Notes: generated from the sequence alone by a model not told the origin. 64,000 bases of DNA from Actinomyces sp. AC-20-1 (GCF_023369555.1 NZ_JACJVC010000009.1:26911-90910), one strand, 5' to 3'; shown: positions 1-10,545, numbered from the stretch's first letter. Numbers and translations are program-made.

Positions 1-461
1 AGGCGCCGCTCGGGGGCGTCGGGGCCTCCGGTGAGGGCGGCACGGAACCAGGCGTGGCGGTCGGAGGTGTGGTTGGGGACGATGTCGACGAGGACGCGGA
101 TGCCGGCGCCGTGGAGCGCGGCGACCATCTCGTCGAAGTCCGCCATCGTGCCGATCTCGGGGGCGACGTCGCGGTGGTCGTCGACGTCGTAGCCGCCGTC
201 GGCGAGGGCGGAGGGGTAGAAGGGGGAGAGCCACACGGCGTCGACGCCGAGCGCACGCAGGTAGGGCACGCGGCTCGTGACGCCCTTGAGGTCTCCGGTG
301 CCGTTGCCGTCGAGGTCCGCGAAGGAGCGGGGGTAGACCTGGTAGATGACGGCGTCGTGCCACCACTGGCGGGCGGGGCCGGCCTGGGCGGCGGTCGGCA
401 CGTCGGGGTCGGGCTGGGCGGTCGGCTGCTGGGGCGGGGCGGGCTGCTGGGTCGCGGTCAC
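1..461 (-). CDS. GH13 alpha-glucosidase / alpha-amylase family, N-terminal part
   Basis: This is the N-terminal end of a glycoside hydrolase family 13 enzyme whose remainder lies beyond the left edge. The readable 150 or so residues contain WWHDAVIYQVYPRSF followed by the conserved GH13 region I, LVDIVPNHTSDRHAWF. Both are typical of oligo-1,6-glucosidases, alpha-glucosidases and trehalose synthases. About 35 Ala/Pro/Gln-rich residues precede the domain and show no signal peptide, so a cytoplasmic enzyme acting on imported alpha-glucans or sucrose-related sugars is likely. The start is taken as the GTG at 461. An ATG at 469 runs into a stop in its own frame. An amylosucrase-type gene lies two genes upstream on the same strand, which suggests a shared alpha-glucan role. 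Exact specificity cannot be set without the catalytic half. Confidence 0.85.
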   Translation of the reverse strand, partial: MTATQQPAPPQQPTAQPDPDVPTAAQAGPARQWWHDAVIYQVYPRSFADLDGNGTGDLKGVTSRVPYLRALGVDAVWLSPFYPSALADGGYDVDDHRDVAPEIGTMADFDEMVAALHGAGIRVLVDIVPNHTSDRHAWFRAALTGGPDAPERR

Positions 462-542
462 CGCGTCATGGTGCCAGGTTCTTGGTGTACCGCAATACCT
501 CAGGACGGGCGCACTCACCCTCCTCACCTCCCACCGTCCCCG

Positions 543-608
543 ACCTCCTCGGTTTGCGCTCGAACGTACGGCAAAACCCCAGGGAGTTCGAGCGCAAACC
601 GAGGAGGT
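543..608. repeat. Perfect 23-bp inverted repeat with 20-nt loop
   Basis: Positions 543-565 and 586-608 are exact reverse complements, separated by 20 nt. The right arm begins GTTCGAGCGCAAACC. The element sits in the 190-bp gap between the end of the serine dehydratase gene and the start of the GH13 gene, both on the minus strand. In RNA it would fold into a very strong hairpin, so it may act as a terminator. No T-run follows. It shares the GAGTTCGAG core with the phased repeats near 10.5 and 11.75 kb and may belong to the same intergenic family. Confidence 0.8.
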
Positions 609-653
609 GGGCGGCGGGGAAGGGCGAGCCGGCCGGGGCGGGGCGCCCCGCGC

Positions 654-2375
654 TCAGCACTCGACGACGTTGACGGCCAGGCCTCCGCGGCTCGTCTCCT
701 TGTACTTGGCGAGCATGTCCTCACCGGTCTGACGCATCGTCTCGATCACCGTGTCCAGGGAGACGGCGTGCCTCCCCTGGCCCCACAGGGCCATGCGCGC
801 GGCGTTGATCGCCTTGACCGCCGCCACCGCGTTGCGCTCGATGCACGGGATCTGCACGAGCCCGCCCACCGGGTCGCAGGTGAGCCCCAGGTTGTGCTCC
901 ATCGCGATCTCGGCGGCGTTCTCCACCTGGGCGGGGCTGCCGCCCAGGGCCTCGGCGAGCCCGGCCGCCGCCATCGACGACGCCGATCCCACCTCCCCCT
1001 GGCAGCCGACCTCCGCCCCGGCGATGGAGGCGTTGGTCTTGATGAGGGAGCCGACGGCGGTCGCCGCCAGCAGGAAGCGGCGCACGCCGTCGTCGTCGGC
1101 CCCGGGGACGAAGTCCTGGTAGTAGCGCATGACCGCCGGCACGATGCCCGCCGCCCCGTTGGTCGGGGCGGTGACGACGCGGCGCCCGGCCGCGTTCTCC
1201 TCGTTGACGGCCAGGGCGAACAGGTCCACCCAGTCCATGCCGCGCAGGGGGTCGGCCAGGGTGTAGGCGGAGGCGGGGCCGGTGGCCTGGGCGAGCAGGC
1301 GCTCATGGAGGGCCTTGGCGCGGCGCTGGACACCGAGGCCGCCGGGCAGGACGCCGTCGGAGCCCATGCCCGCCTCGATGCAGGCGTTCATCGTCGCCCG
1401 CAGGCGGTCGAGGTAGGCGCAGACCTCCTCCTCGCTGCGGGCGGAGACCTCGTTGGCGCGCACGACGTCGGAGACGCGCAGCCCCTCGCGCTCGCAGATG
1501 GCCAGCAGCTCCGCGGAGGAGGAGAAGGGGTAGGGGGCGGGTGTCGCGTGCGCCTCGGCGCTCGAGGCGGTGGCGAGCGCCCGGATCGACGGGGCGCCGC
1601 TCACGCCGACGTCCTCCATGACGAAGCCGCCGCCCACCGAGTAGTAGGTGCGGCGCAGGACCTCACGGCCCGAGGGGCAGTAGGCGGTGATGGTCATGCC
1701 GTTGACGTGGTAGGGCAGGACGCGGCCGGGCAGGAAGTGGATGTCGGTGGCCGGGTCGAAGGGGACGTCCCCGACGCCGTCGACGGTGAGGGTCCCGACG
1801 GCGGCGACCTCCTCCATCTGCCGGGCGCAGACCTCGGCGGGCACCGTCTCGGGCTCGTAGCCCGCCAGGCCCATGACGACGGCCCGGTCGGTGGCGTGAC
1901 CGCGGCCGGTGGCGCCGAGGGAGCCGTAGAGCTCGACGGTGACACGGGTGACCCGGTCGGCGCCCCCGGCTCCCGTGGGCTCCACCGCCAGGTGCAGGGC
2001 GTCGTCGGAGACGACGGCGGCGGCCAGCTCACCGGCGAAGGCCCGCCCCGCGCGCATGGGGCCCACGGTGTGGGAGGAGGAGGGGCCGATGCCGATGCGC
2101 ATGAGGTCGAAGACGCTCAGGGGGCGCGAGGCCTGCTCGGCGGAGATCTCACCGGCCAGGAGCGCCGCCGGAGTGGTGGCGTCCAGCGTCGCGAGGTGCA
2201 GGGTGGTGTCGGCGCCGTCGTCCGCGGACAGGGCGGAGACGGCGCTCGGGGTGGGCAGGGCCGCGGGCCGGTCGCTCACGGCACTGGCTGCGCTGGCGGC
2301 ACTGATGGCGGCGCCGCGGGTCCCGACGGCGCTGCCGGGGGCGCTCGGCCCGGTCCCCACGAGGTCGCTGGTCAT
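654..2375 (-). CDS. sdaA: L-serine ammonia-lyase (serine dehydratase), single chain
   Basis: The enzyme deaminates L-serine to pyruvate and ammonia using an oxygen-sensitive [4Fe-4S] cluster. The beta domain opens with [20 protein letters not shown]. The alpha domain follows with [15 protein letters not shown] and cluster cysteines in [12 protein letters not shown] and [16 protein letters not shown]. The chosen ATG at 2375 gives 573 residues. About 75 residues precede the first conserved block and are Ala/Ser-rich, so translation could begin further downstream. Family members such as E. coli SdaA are about 455 residues long. The gene is followed by the strong inverted repeat at 543-608. Serine biosynthesis genes serC and serA lie in the same window at 43.5-45.8 kb. 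Confidence 0.95.
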   Translation of the reverse strand: MTSDLVGTGPSAPGSAVGTRGAAISAASAASAVSDRPAALPTPSAVSALSADDGADTTLHLATLDATTPAALLAGEISAEQASRPLSVFDLMRIGIGPSSSHTVGPMRAGRAFAGELAAAVVSDDALHLAVEPTGAGGADRVTRVTVELYGSLGATGRGHATDRAVVMGLAGYEPETVPAEVCARQMEEVAAVGTLTVDGVGDVPFDPATDIHFLPGRVLPYHVNGMTITAYCPSGREVLRRTYYSVGGGFVMEDVGVSGAPSIRALATASSAEAHATPAPYPFSSSAELLAICEREGLRVSDVVRANEVSARSEEEVCAYLDRLRATMNACIEAGMGSDGVLPGGLGVQRRAKALHERLLAQATGPASAYTLADPLRGMDWVDLFALAVNEENAAGRRVVTAPTNGAAGIVPAVMRYYQDFVPGADDDGVRRFLLAATAVGSLIKTNASIAGAEVGCQGEVGSASSMAAAGLAEALGGSPAQVENAAEIAMEHNLGLTCDPVGGLVQIPCIERNAVAAVKAINAARMALWGQGRHAVSLDTVIETMRQTGEDMLAKYKETSRGGLAVNVVEC

Positions 2376-2449
2376 GGGGCCATGATGCCCCGGATCGGTG
2401 GCCCCGCCCACACCAGACGGGTGCAGCGGGCCGGCGCCGTCGCCGCCCC

Positions 2450-4501
<2,052 letters not shown>

Positions 4502-4540
4502 AGGTCCATGGTCGCGCATGCGGGCGGCCGGGGGGAGGGC

Positions 4541-4963
4541 TTAGAGCCGCTCCGTGCGGTTGCGGGCAGGGTCGGGCCCTGCGGCGGTGTGACGCTCGTC
4601 GTGGTGCTCGCGGTGGGCGAGGACCTCGGCGGCGTGGGCCTCGGCCCAGTGGCGCAGCGCGGCCACGGGCTCGGTCAGGCTCGCCCCCAGGGCCGTGAGG
4701 CGGTAGTCGACGCGCGGCGGGACGCCGGGGGTCTCCTCGCGCAGGACGAGCCCGTCGCGCTCCATGGAGCGCAGCGTCTGGGTGAGGACCTTGGCGGTGA
4801 CGCCTCCGACCCGTCGGCGCAGGTCGGTGAAGCGCAGGGGTCCGTCGGTGAGGGCGACGACGACGAGAGGGGTCCACCTGTCGGCGACGTGCCGCAGCAC
4901 CGTGCGCGAGGGGCAGGCGGGGGACATGAGGTCGAAGTCGTAGAGACTGGCTTCGCGTGTCAC
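4541..4963 (-). CDS. HxlR-family winged-helix transcriptional regulator
   Basis: This 140-residue protein has the HxlR pattern: an N-terminal Cys (SPACPSRTVLRHVADRW), then PLRFTDLRRRVGGVTAKVLTQTL, then MERDGLVLREETPGVPPRVDYRLT, which is the recognition helix and wing. HxlR proteins often sense redox or electrophile stress through that Cys. The GTG start at 4963 is preceded by AGAAGG at good spacing. Longer in-frame extensions run into the divergent gene. It is transcribed away from the NAD(P)-binding protein gene, a common pairing in which HxlR controls the neighbouring reductase. A candidate operator is at 4995-5011. Confidence 0.9.
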   Translation of the reverse strand: MTREASLYDFDLMSPACPSRTVLRHVADRWTPLVVVALTDGPLRFTDLRRRVGGVTAKVLTQTLRSMERDGLVLREETPGVPPRVDYRLTALGASLTEPVAALRHWAEAHAAEVLAHREHHDERHTAAGPDPARNRTERL

Positions 4964-4994
4964 AGCACACCTTCTAAGTTTCCTTGAGGTACTT

Positions 4995-5011
4995 GGTATC
5001 CAAAACATACC
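4995..5011. promoter_or_regulatory. Candidate HxlR operator in the divergent promoter
   Basis: GGTAT (4995-4999) and ATACC (5007-5011) form an inverted repeat with a 7-nt spacer, in an AT-rich stretch of a GC-rich intergenic region. It lies between the two divergent start codons, where an autoregulating HxlR dimer would bind. The role is inferred from position and symmetry. Confidence 0.5.
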
Positions 5012-5060
5012 ATCCGATGCGGCCGGCACCCGCCGGAAGATCAGCGCACCAGGAGACAGC

Positions 5061-5681
5061 ATGAACATCACCGTCATCGGCGGCACCGGCACCACCGGGT
5101 CGGCCGTCGTCGCCGAGGCCGCCCGCCGCGGCCACACCGTCACCTCCGTCAGCCGCTCCGGCACCCGCCCCGACGGCGCCCGGACCGCCGTCGCCGCGGA
5201 CCTGGCCGACACCGACGCCGTCGTCGCCCTTGTCAACGACGCCGACGTCACCGTCATCGCCGTCTCCCCCGACCGCGCCGGCGGCCCCACCCAGCCGACG
5301 GTGGACGCCTTCGCCGCCCTCATCAACGCGCGTCCCACCGGCCGGCTCGTCGTCGGCGGTGCCGGCTCGCTCCTCGACGAGCAGGGTCAGCGCCTGGTCG
5401 ACTCCCCGTCCCCGGCCTTCCTCGAGGAGTGGAGGCCCGAGGCCCTGGCCCTCGCCACGGTCCTCGAGCTCCTGCGCGAGGCGGGTGACGCCCTCGCCTG
5501 GACCTTCGTCTCCCCCGCCCCGATGTACCCGGTGGCCGAGGCAACGACGGGCCGCTACGCCGTCGGCGCTGACACGCCGGCGGGTGAGCGGCTGTCCGCC
5601 GCGGACCTCGCCCTCGCCCTCGTCGACGAGGCGGAGCGCGACGCCCACCGCGGGGTGCGCTTCACCGTCGCGAGCGCCTGA
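5061..5681 (+). CDS. NAD(P)-binding SDR/NmrA-like protein
   Basis: This 206-residue Rossmann protein begins MNITVIGGTGTTGSAVVAEA, a GxxGxxG dinucleotide-binding turn. ADLADTDAV and a VVGGAGSL strand follow, and YPVAEATTGRYAVG lies near the C-terminus. This is the atypical short-chain dehydrogenase layout seen in NAD(P)H-binding (NmrA/YwnB-like) proteins, which act as oxidoreductases or redox sensors. AGGAGA precedes the ATG. It is divergent from the HxlR regulator and probably under its control. The substrate cannot be told from the sequence. Confidence 0.88.
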   Translation: MNITVIGGTGTTGSAVVAEAARRGHTVTSVSRSGTRPDGARTAVAADLADTDAVVALVNDADVTVIAVSPDRAGGPTQPTVDAFAALINARPTGRLVVGGAGSLLDEQGQRLVDSPSPAFLEEWRPEALALATVLELLREAGDALAWTFVSPAPMYPVAEATTGRYAVGADTPAGERLSAADLALALVDEAERDAHRGVRFTVASA

Positions 5682-5720
5682 GGCCGGCCGCCGGGCCAGC
5701 TAACCGCCGACCTGTCACTT

Positions 5721-5747
5721 ATTGCTAATTTCGCCCAAATTAGCAAT
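5721..5747. promoter_or_regulatory. AT-rich perfect dyad upstream of pdxK
   Basis: ATTGCTAATTT (5721-5731) and AAATTAGCAAT (5737-5747) are exact reverse complements around CGCCC, flanked by CTGTC and GACAG. The dyad lies 61 bp before the pyridoxine kinase ATG. Its AT richness stands out. It looks like an operator, or a terminator-like hairpin for the preceding gene. No T-run is seen. Confidence 0.5.
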
Positions 5748-5807
5748 TGGCGACAGTTGTGGGTGCCGTGTTTGCGCCGGGCCCCGCGCAGGGGCACGCT
5801 TTACCCC

Positions 5808-6626
5808 ATGACCAGCATCGACAAGTCCCTCCCTCCCATCGCCCTCGCCATCGCGGGGACGGAGGCCTCCGGCGGCGCCGGCGCGCAGACGGACCTCAAG
5901 ACCTTCACCCAGCTCGGCGTGTACGGCTGCGTGGCTCTGACCTGCATCGTCTCGATGGACCCCGCCCACGACTTCAACCACCGCGTCGTCGGCGTCGAGC
6001 CGCAGGTGATCCTGGACCAGGTGGAGGCCTGCGTGGGGGTCAACCCCCGCATCGACGCGGTCAAGATCGGCATGCTCGGCTCCCTGCCGACGATCGACGC
6101 CGTGGACCGGGCGCTCGAGACCCACGGCTTCACCAACGTCGTGCTCGACCCGGTGCTCGTGTGCAAGGGCCAGGAGTTCGCTGAGGCCAAGGCCGTCGAC
6201 GACGAGCTGCGCGCCCGGATCCTGCCGCGTGCGACGATCGCCACCCCCAACCTCTTCGAGTCGGCCACACTCGCCGGCATGGAGGAGATCACGACCGTCG
6301 CCCAGCTCAAGGACGCGGCCAAGCGCATCCACGACCACGGTGTGCCGAACGTGCTGGCGAAGGCCGGACCAAGCCTCGGCACCGGCACGGCCCTCGACGT
6401 CTTCTACGACGGCACGAGCCTCGAGGTGCTGGAGACGGAGGTCGTCGGCAACGTGCGCGTGCACGGCGCGGGCTGCACGCTCGCCGCAGCGGTGACGGCC
6501 GAGCTCGCCAAGGGTGCGACGCCGCTCGAGGCGGCCGTGACGGCGAAGAACGTCGTCAACGCGTCCATCGGCATGCGCGGGAACATCCCCTTCACCTACG
6601 TCTGGCAGGGCTGGTACCAGGCCTGA
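5808..6626 (+). CDS. pdxK: Pyridoxine/pyridoxal kinase of the ThiD/PdxK type
   Basis: This is a ribokinase-fold vitamin kinase of 272 residues. The N-terminus LAIAGTEASGGAGAQTDLKTF matches the ThiD/PdxK substrate-binding region. VKIGMLGS and VVLDPVLVCKGQEF follow, and the anion-hole/catalytic segment is VRVHGAGCTLAAAVTAELAKG near the C-terminus. The DPVxVCKG block favours the Bacillus-type PdxK, which makes pyridoxal 5'-phosphate, over a pure HMP-phosphate kinase. That distinction is a family inference. The ATG at 5808 is chosen because upstream in-frame sequence is not conserved in character. It converges with dnaB across the phased repeat array. Confidence 0.85.
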   Translation: MTSIDKSLPPIALAIAGTEASGGAGAQTDLKTFTQLGVYGCVALTCIVSMDPAHDFNHRVVGVEPQVILDQVEACVGVNPRIDAVKIGMLGSLPTIDAVDRALETHGFTNVVLDPVLVCKGQEFAEAKAVDDELRARILPRATIATPNLFESATLAGMEEITTVAQLKDAAKRIHDHGVPNVLAKAGPSLGTGTALDVFYDGTSLEVLETEVVGNVRVHGAGCTLAAAVTAELAKGATPLEAAVTAKNVVNASIGMRGNIPFTYVWQGWYQA

Positions 6627-6763
6627 GACCCGGCGGGCCGGGGCGCAGCACCGGCGGGCCGGGGCTGGCACGGCGCACAGGCTCAGCCTGAGGCGCAGCG
6701 CCAGCCCAACCGGGACGCAGCGTCGGCGGGGCCGGGGGCCGTACCGGGCGGCACACGCGCGCA

Positions 6764-6910
6764 AGGACAACCTGCCCGCGCAAGGACAACTTATGCGCAC
6801 CAGGACAACCTGCCCGCGCAAGGACAACCTGTGGGCGTCATCTACGTTGTCCTGGTGGCAGCAGGTTGTCCACCCACGCTTAAGTTGTCCAACCGGAAGC
6901 ACGTTGTCCG
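6764..6910. repeat. Mirror array: GGACAAC every 19 bp, four direct then four inverted
   Basis: AGGACAAC starts at 6764, 6783, 6802 and 6821, an exact 19-bp period. The reverse complement GTTGTCC starts at 6846, 6865, 6884 and 6903, again exactly 19 bp apart. The two halves are symmetric about position 6837. The first and third units are identical over the full 19 bp (AGGACAACCTGCCCGCGCA). The array fills much of the 358-bp space between the convergent ends of pdxK and dnaB. TTGTCC is also the first two thirds of the actinobacterial DnaA box TTGTCCACA. No coding potential is apparent. Confidence 0.9.
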
Positions 6911-6984
6911 AGCCGGGCGGGGCATCAGCCGGCGCCCCACTCACCGCGCCGGCTCGCACCCAGTGCACCGGCTCGCGCCCCCGC

Positions 6985-8526
6985 TCAGTACTCCGGCTCG
7001 GCCGGGGCGATGTCGCGGGCCATGTTCGCGAAGCGCGACAGGTGGCCCTGGAAGGCGACCGGGATCGTGCGCGTCTGGCCGTTGCGGTGCTTGGCGACGA
7101 TGATGTCGGCCTCCCCGGGCCGGTCCTCCGGCTGGTAGTACTCCGGCCGGTGCAGCAGCATGATGATGTCCGCGTCCTGCTCCAGCGAGCCCGACTCACG
7201 CAGGTCGGACATCTGCGGCTTGTTGCCCGTGCGCTGCTCGGGCCCACGGTTGAGCTGCGCCACGGCGATGACCGGGATCTCGAGCTCCTTGGCGAGCAGC
7301 TTGAGCGAGCGTGAGAACTCGGAGACCTCCTGCTGACGCGACTCCACGCGCTTGCCCGAGCTCATGAGCTGCAGGTAGTCGATGACCATGAGACCCAGGT
7401 TGTGCTGCTGCTTGAGGCGCAGCGCCTTCGAACGGATCTCGGGCATCGTGAGGTTCGGGGAGTCGTCGATGAACAGGGGCGCCTCGCTCACGGGGTTGTA
7501 GGCGAGGGCGACGTCCGTCCAGTCGCGGTCGTTCATCTTCTTGCCGCCGCGCAGCTTGGTCATCTCGACGCCGGACTCGGCGGCCAGCACGCGCATCATG
7601 AGCTCGCTGCGGCCCATCTCGAGGGAGAAGTAGCAGGAGGTGATGGCCCGGCCGCTCTCGTCGCGCGAGTGGATCGAGGCCGAGCGGCAGATGTCGACGG
7701 CGAGCGTGGACTTTCCCATGGCGGGGCGCGCCGCGATGATGATCATCTGCCCGCCCTTGAGGCCGCCGGTGAAGAGCTCGTCCAGCTCGATGAAGCCCGT
7801 GGGCACGCCGAAGGAGGCCCCCCGGTCCTGGGACTGGCCCGCCTCGATCTCGAGGTTGGTCTCGTTGAGGAGCTGTCCGACGGCGATGTAGTCCTCACGG
7901 TCGCCCTCGCGGTGGGCGACGGCGTAGACCTCGGCCTCCGCCATGGTGACGAGCTCGTCGATGTCGCCGGCGTCGGTGGAGAAGCCGAGCTGGGTGATGC
8001 GCGTGCCGGCCTGGACGAGCCCGCGCATGAGGGACTTCTCCTTGACGATGCGCGCGTAGTAGGCGGCGTTGGCGGCGACCTGGACGCCGGCGATGAGGTC
8101 GGCAAGGTAGGAGGCGCCGCCGACGATCTCGAGCTCGCCGCGCTTGGACAGCTCGTCGGCGACGATGAGGGCGTCGGCCGGCTCGGAGCGGTTGTAGATC
8201 TCGACGATGGCGTCGAAGATCATCTCGTGCGCGGGCTTGTAGAACTCGGGCCCGCGCAGGACCTCGATGACGTCGGTGACGGCCTCCTTGCTCATGAGCA
8301 TGCCGCCGAGCGTGGCCATCTCCGCGGCGAGGTCCTGTGGGGGGACCCGGTCGAAGACGCCGTCGAAACGGGCTCCTCGGGCGTCGCGGCGGTCGTTCCT
8401 GTCGTGCGCGTCCCGACGGCGACCGCCCCAGTCCTCGCCGCCGGCACGGGTGCCGGCCGTGTCCGGGTGGGTGGGCTCATAGGGAGGCTCGTAGGAGGGG
8501 GCGGCCCCTGGGTCGATGTCCGTCAT
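6985..8526 (-). CDS. dnaB: Replicative DNA helicase DnaB
   Basis: This is the hexameric 5'-3' helicase of the replication fork, 513 residues, without an intein. An acidic, proline-rich N-terminal tail of about 60 residues precedes the helical N domain (VPPQDLAAEMATLGGMLMS). The RecA-like ATPase domain has Walker A ARPAMGKSTL near residue 265 and a Walker B-like LMVIDYLQLM. The arginine/DNA-loop region SDLRESGSLEQDADIIM follows, ending with HRNGQTRTIPVAFQGHLSRF. The ATG at 8526 follows an excellent GAGGAGGAG ribosome site. Here dnaB is separated from the rpsF-rplI cluster by an exporter and a nuclease-like gene. Confidence 0.97.
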   Translation of the reverse strand: MTDIDPGAAPSYEPPYEPTHPDTAGTRAGGEDWGGRRRDAHDRNDRRDARGARFDGVFDRVPPQDLAAEMATLGGMLMSKEAVTDVIEVLRGPEFYKPAHEMIFDAIVEIYNRSEPADALIVADELSKRGELEIVGGASYLADLIAGVQVAANAAYYARIVKEKSLMRGLVQAGTRITQLGFSTDAGDIDELVTMAEAEVYAVAHREGDREDYIAVGQLLNETNLEIEAGQSQDRGASFGVPTGFIELDELFTGGLKGGQMIIIAARPAMGKSTLAVDICRSASIHSRDESGRAITSCYFSLEMGRSELMMRVLAAESGVEMTKLRGGKKMNDRDWTDVALAYNPVSEAPLFIDDSPNLTMPEIRSKALRLKQQHNLGLMVIDYLQLMSSGKRVESRQQEVSEFSRSLKLLAKELEIPVIAVAQLNRGPEQRTGNKPQMSDLRESGSLEQDADIIMLLHRPEYYQPEDRPGEADIIVAKHRNGQTRTIPVAFQGHLSRFANMARDIAPAEPEY

Positions 8527-8648
8527 GCGCTCCTCCTCGCCGGTCCGTGGACGCGGCGGGGGTCGTTCCCCACACCGTCGCTCAGGTCCCGTGCGCGCGC
8601 ACGATAGCCATCGTCGGGGGCACGGGCAAACGCTCGGGCACAGGGTCA

Positions 8649-8901
8649 TGTGGACAACGCGGGAAGGCCTGTGGACCGGTGGGCCGGTCCTGTGCCCGAC
8701 ACGCTCACCGCATGTGGATAACCGTGTGACGAACTCGCATGACGAGAAACACGCAACGTACTGATCCTTGGAATCTCAACGTTCTCATGGTCTGGATGGA
8801 GGTTCCTGCGCGGCCGGGGCAATCTGTGGACAAGTCCGTCCGCCTGTGGACGCACCTCAACCCGTCCCTGAGGTTCGGGCGCTCGCGCACGGTTGTCCCC
8901 A
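8649..8901. promoter_or_regulatory. Cluster of DnaA-box-like sites upstream of dnaB
   Basis: Three perfect boxes are present: TGTGGACAA at 8649-8657 and 8825-8833 (reverse of TTGTCCACA) and TGTGGATAA at 8713-8721 (reverse of TTATCCACA). Near matches lie at 8670-8678, 8845-8853 and 8893-8901 (TTGTCCCCA). The 425-bp gap between dnaB and the divergent MATE gene otherwise holds no gene, and part of it (8720-8800) is less GC-rich. The cluster could regulate dnaB or bind DnaA as a satellite site. Confidence 0.65.
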
Positions 8902-8951
8902 GCCCCGCCGGCGCGTGAGACACTGACCGCCCCCGACCCGTGGAGAGACCC

Positions 8952-10421
8952 GTGCCGCCAGCACCCTCAGGACCGCAGCCCCAGGACAGCACCGCTCCGG
9001 CCACCCCTCCCGTGGTCCTTCCCGCACGCGCGCTCGACCGGCGCATCCTGTCCCTCGCCGTCCCCGCGCTCGGCGCGCTGGTCGCCGAGCCGCTCTTCGT
9101 CATCATCGACTCCGCGATGGTCGGGCACCTGGGCGCGACGAGCCTGGCCGGCCTGTCCCTGGCCTCGACGGTGCTCACCACCGTCGTCGGCCTGTTCGTC
9201 TTCCTCGCCTACGCCACGACGGCCACCACCTCCCGGCTCTTCGGCGCCGGCGACCGCGGGGGCGGTCTGCGCGCCGGCGTCGACGGCCTGTGGCTCGCGA
9301 CGCTTCTCGGGGCCGCTGCCGCTCTCCTGCTGTGGTCCACGGCCCCCTGGGTCACGGGTGCGCTCGGGGCCGACGGCGAGGTGGCGCGCGCGTCGGTCGC
9401 CTACCTGCGCGCCTCCGCACCGGGTCTGCCCGGCATGCTGCTGGTCTTCGCCGCCACGGGGACCTTGCGCGGGCTGCTGGACACGCGCACGCCCTTCGTC
9501 GTCGCCACGGCCGGGGCGGTGCTCAACGTGGGCCTCAACGCGACCTTCCTGTACGTCGTCGGCATGGGGGTGGCGGGCTCGGGCCTGGGCACGGCGATCA
9601 CCCAGACGCTCATGGCGGTGGCGCTCGTCCTGCCGGTGGTGCTCACGGCCCGCACGCAGGGCGTGAGCCTGGCACCGCGGTGCACGGGGCTGGGGGCCTC
9701 GCTGGGGGCCGGCGCCCCGTTGCTCGTGCGCACGCTCACGCTCCGGGTCGCGGTCCTCGCGACCGTGTGGGCGGCGACGGCGCTGGGCGAGGTTCCGCTC
9801 GCCGCCCACCAGGTGGTGACCTCCCTGTGGACCTTCACCGCCTTCTGCCTGGACGCGCTGGCGATCGCGGCGCAGGCGCTCATCGGCACGGCCCTGGGGC
9901 AGGCGGACGCCGCGGCGGGCGGGGGCCGGGTGGAGGACGGGGCCGAGCCGCTGCCGGCAGGCTCCGGGCAGCCGGCTCCTGTTCCGTCACGTGAGCCGTC
10001 GCTGCCGATCGACGCGGTGCTGCGCCGGTCGCTGGCGTGGGGCGTGGGAACCGGTGCGGTGACCGGTGTCCTCCTGGCGGCGCTGAGCCCGTGGCTGCCC
10101 CGGGTGTTCACCTCGGACCCGCAGGTGGTGGCGGCGGTGGCGCCGGTGCTGCTCGTGACGGCCTCGGCGCTGCCGGTGGCGGGCGCGGTCTTCCTCTTCG
10201 ACGGCGTGCTCATGGGTGCGGGTGACGGGGTGTACCTGGCGAAGGCGGGGGTCGTCACGCTCGTGCCGTACCTGCCGCTGGCTTTGGCGGTCCACTCCAG
10301 GTGGCCGGCGGGTGGCGCCGCGGGCCTGGTGTGGTTGTGGGCGGCCTTCGCGTGGGTGTTCATGGGCGCACGGCTGGTGACGACGGGCCTGCGCGCCCGC
10401 AGTGACGCGTGGCGCCACTGA
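8952..10421 (+). CDS. MATE-family multidrug/sodium antiporter
   Basis: This is a membrane exporter of about 489 residues with the twelve-helix MATE pattern. The first helix region reads LSLAVPALGALVAEPLFVIIDSAMVGHLG, here cited as two halves joined at AEPLF. Repeated hydrophobic spans and the DTRTPFVVATAGAVLNVGLN segment follow. MATE proteins expel cationic drugs or metabolites using Na+ or H+ gradients, and this one is closest in look to the DinF/NorM-like actinobacterial branch. An insertion of about 45 polar residues (QADAAAGGGRVEDGAEPLPA onward) separates the two halves near residue 320. The GTG at 8952 follows GGAG at good spacing. An earlier GTG at 8940 lacks a ribosome site. Confidence 0.88.
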   Translation: MPPAPSGPQPQDSTAPATPPVVLPARALDRRILSLAVPALGALVAEPLFVIIDSAMVGHLGATSLAGLSLASTVLTTVVGLFVFLAYATTATTSRLFGAGDRGGGLRAGVDGLWLATLLGAAAALLLWSTAPWVTGALGADGEVARASVAYLRASAPGLPGMLLVFAATGTLRGLLDTRTPFVVATAGAVLNVGLNATFLYVVGMGVAGSGLGTAITQTLMAVALVLPVVLTARTQGVSLAPRCTGLGASLGAGAPLLVRTLTLRVAVLATVWAATALGEVPLAAHQVVTSLWTFTAFCLDALAIAAQALIGTALGQADAAAGGGRVEDGAEPLPAGSGQPAPVPSREPSLPIDAVLRRSLAWGVGTGAVTGVLLAALSPWLPRVFTSDPQVVAAVAPVLLVTASALPVAGAVFLFDGVLMGAGDGVYLAKAGVVTLVPYLPLALAVHSRWPAGGAAGLVWLWAAFAWVFMGARLVTTGLRARSDAWRH

Positions 10422-10483
10422 GTGCTCCCTCCCCTCCCGCCCCCTTCCCCGCCTTCTTCCAGCCTCCGCCCCGCCCCCGCGAG

Positions 10484-10545
10484 CTCGAGGGTTACGTGCC
10501 GAGTTCGAGTGCTGAGACCTCGAGCTCAGCACGCAACCCTCGAAG
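10484..10545. repeat. Phased mirror repeat, 20-bp period (2 direct + 2 inverted)
   Basis: CTCGAGGG (10484) and TTCGAGTG (10504) are 20 bp apart. The inverted copies ACCTCGAG (10518) and CCCTCGAA (10538) are also 20 bp apart, and the whole is symmetric about 10514.5. Intervening sequence is partly mirrored too (GTTACGTGCC against GCACGCAACC). It lies between the convergent ends of the MATE gene and the nuclease-fold gene. It has the same architecture as the 19-bp array near 6.8 kb. Confidence 0.8.

Noticed and set aside
8527..8951. Chromosomal origin oriC in the DnaA-box cluster
   Set aside because: dnaA, dnaN, rpmH and parAB are not adjacent, and in actinobacteria oriC lies beside dnaA. A satellite DnaA site is the more modest reading.
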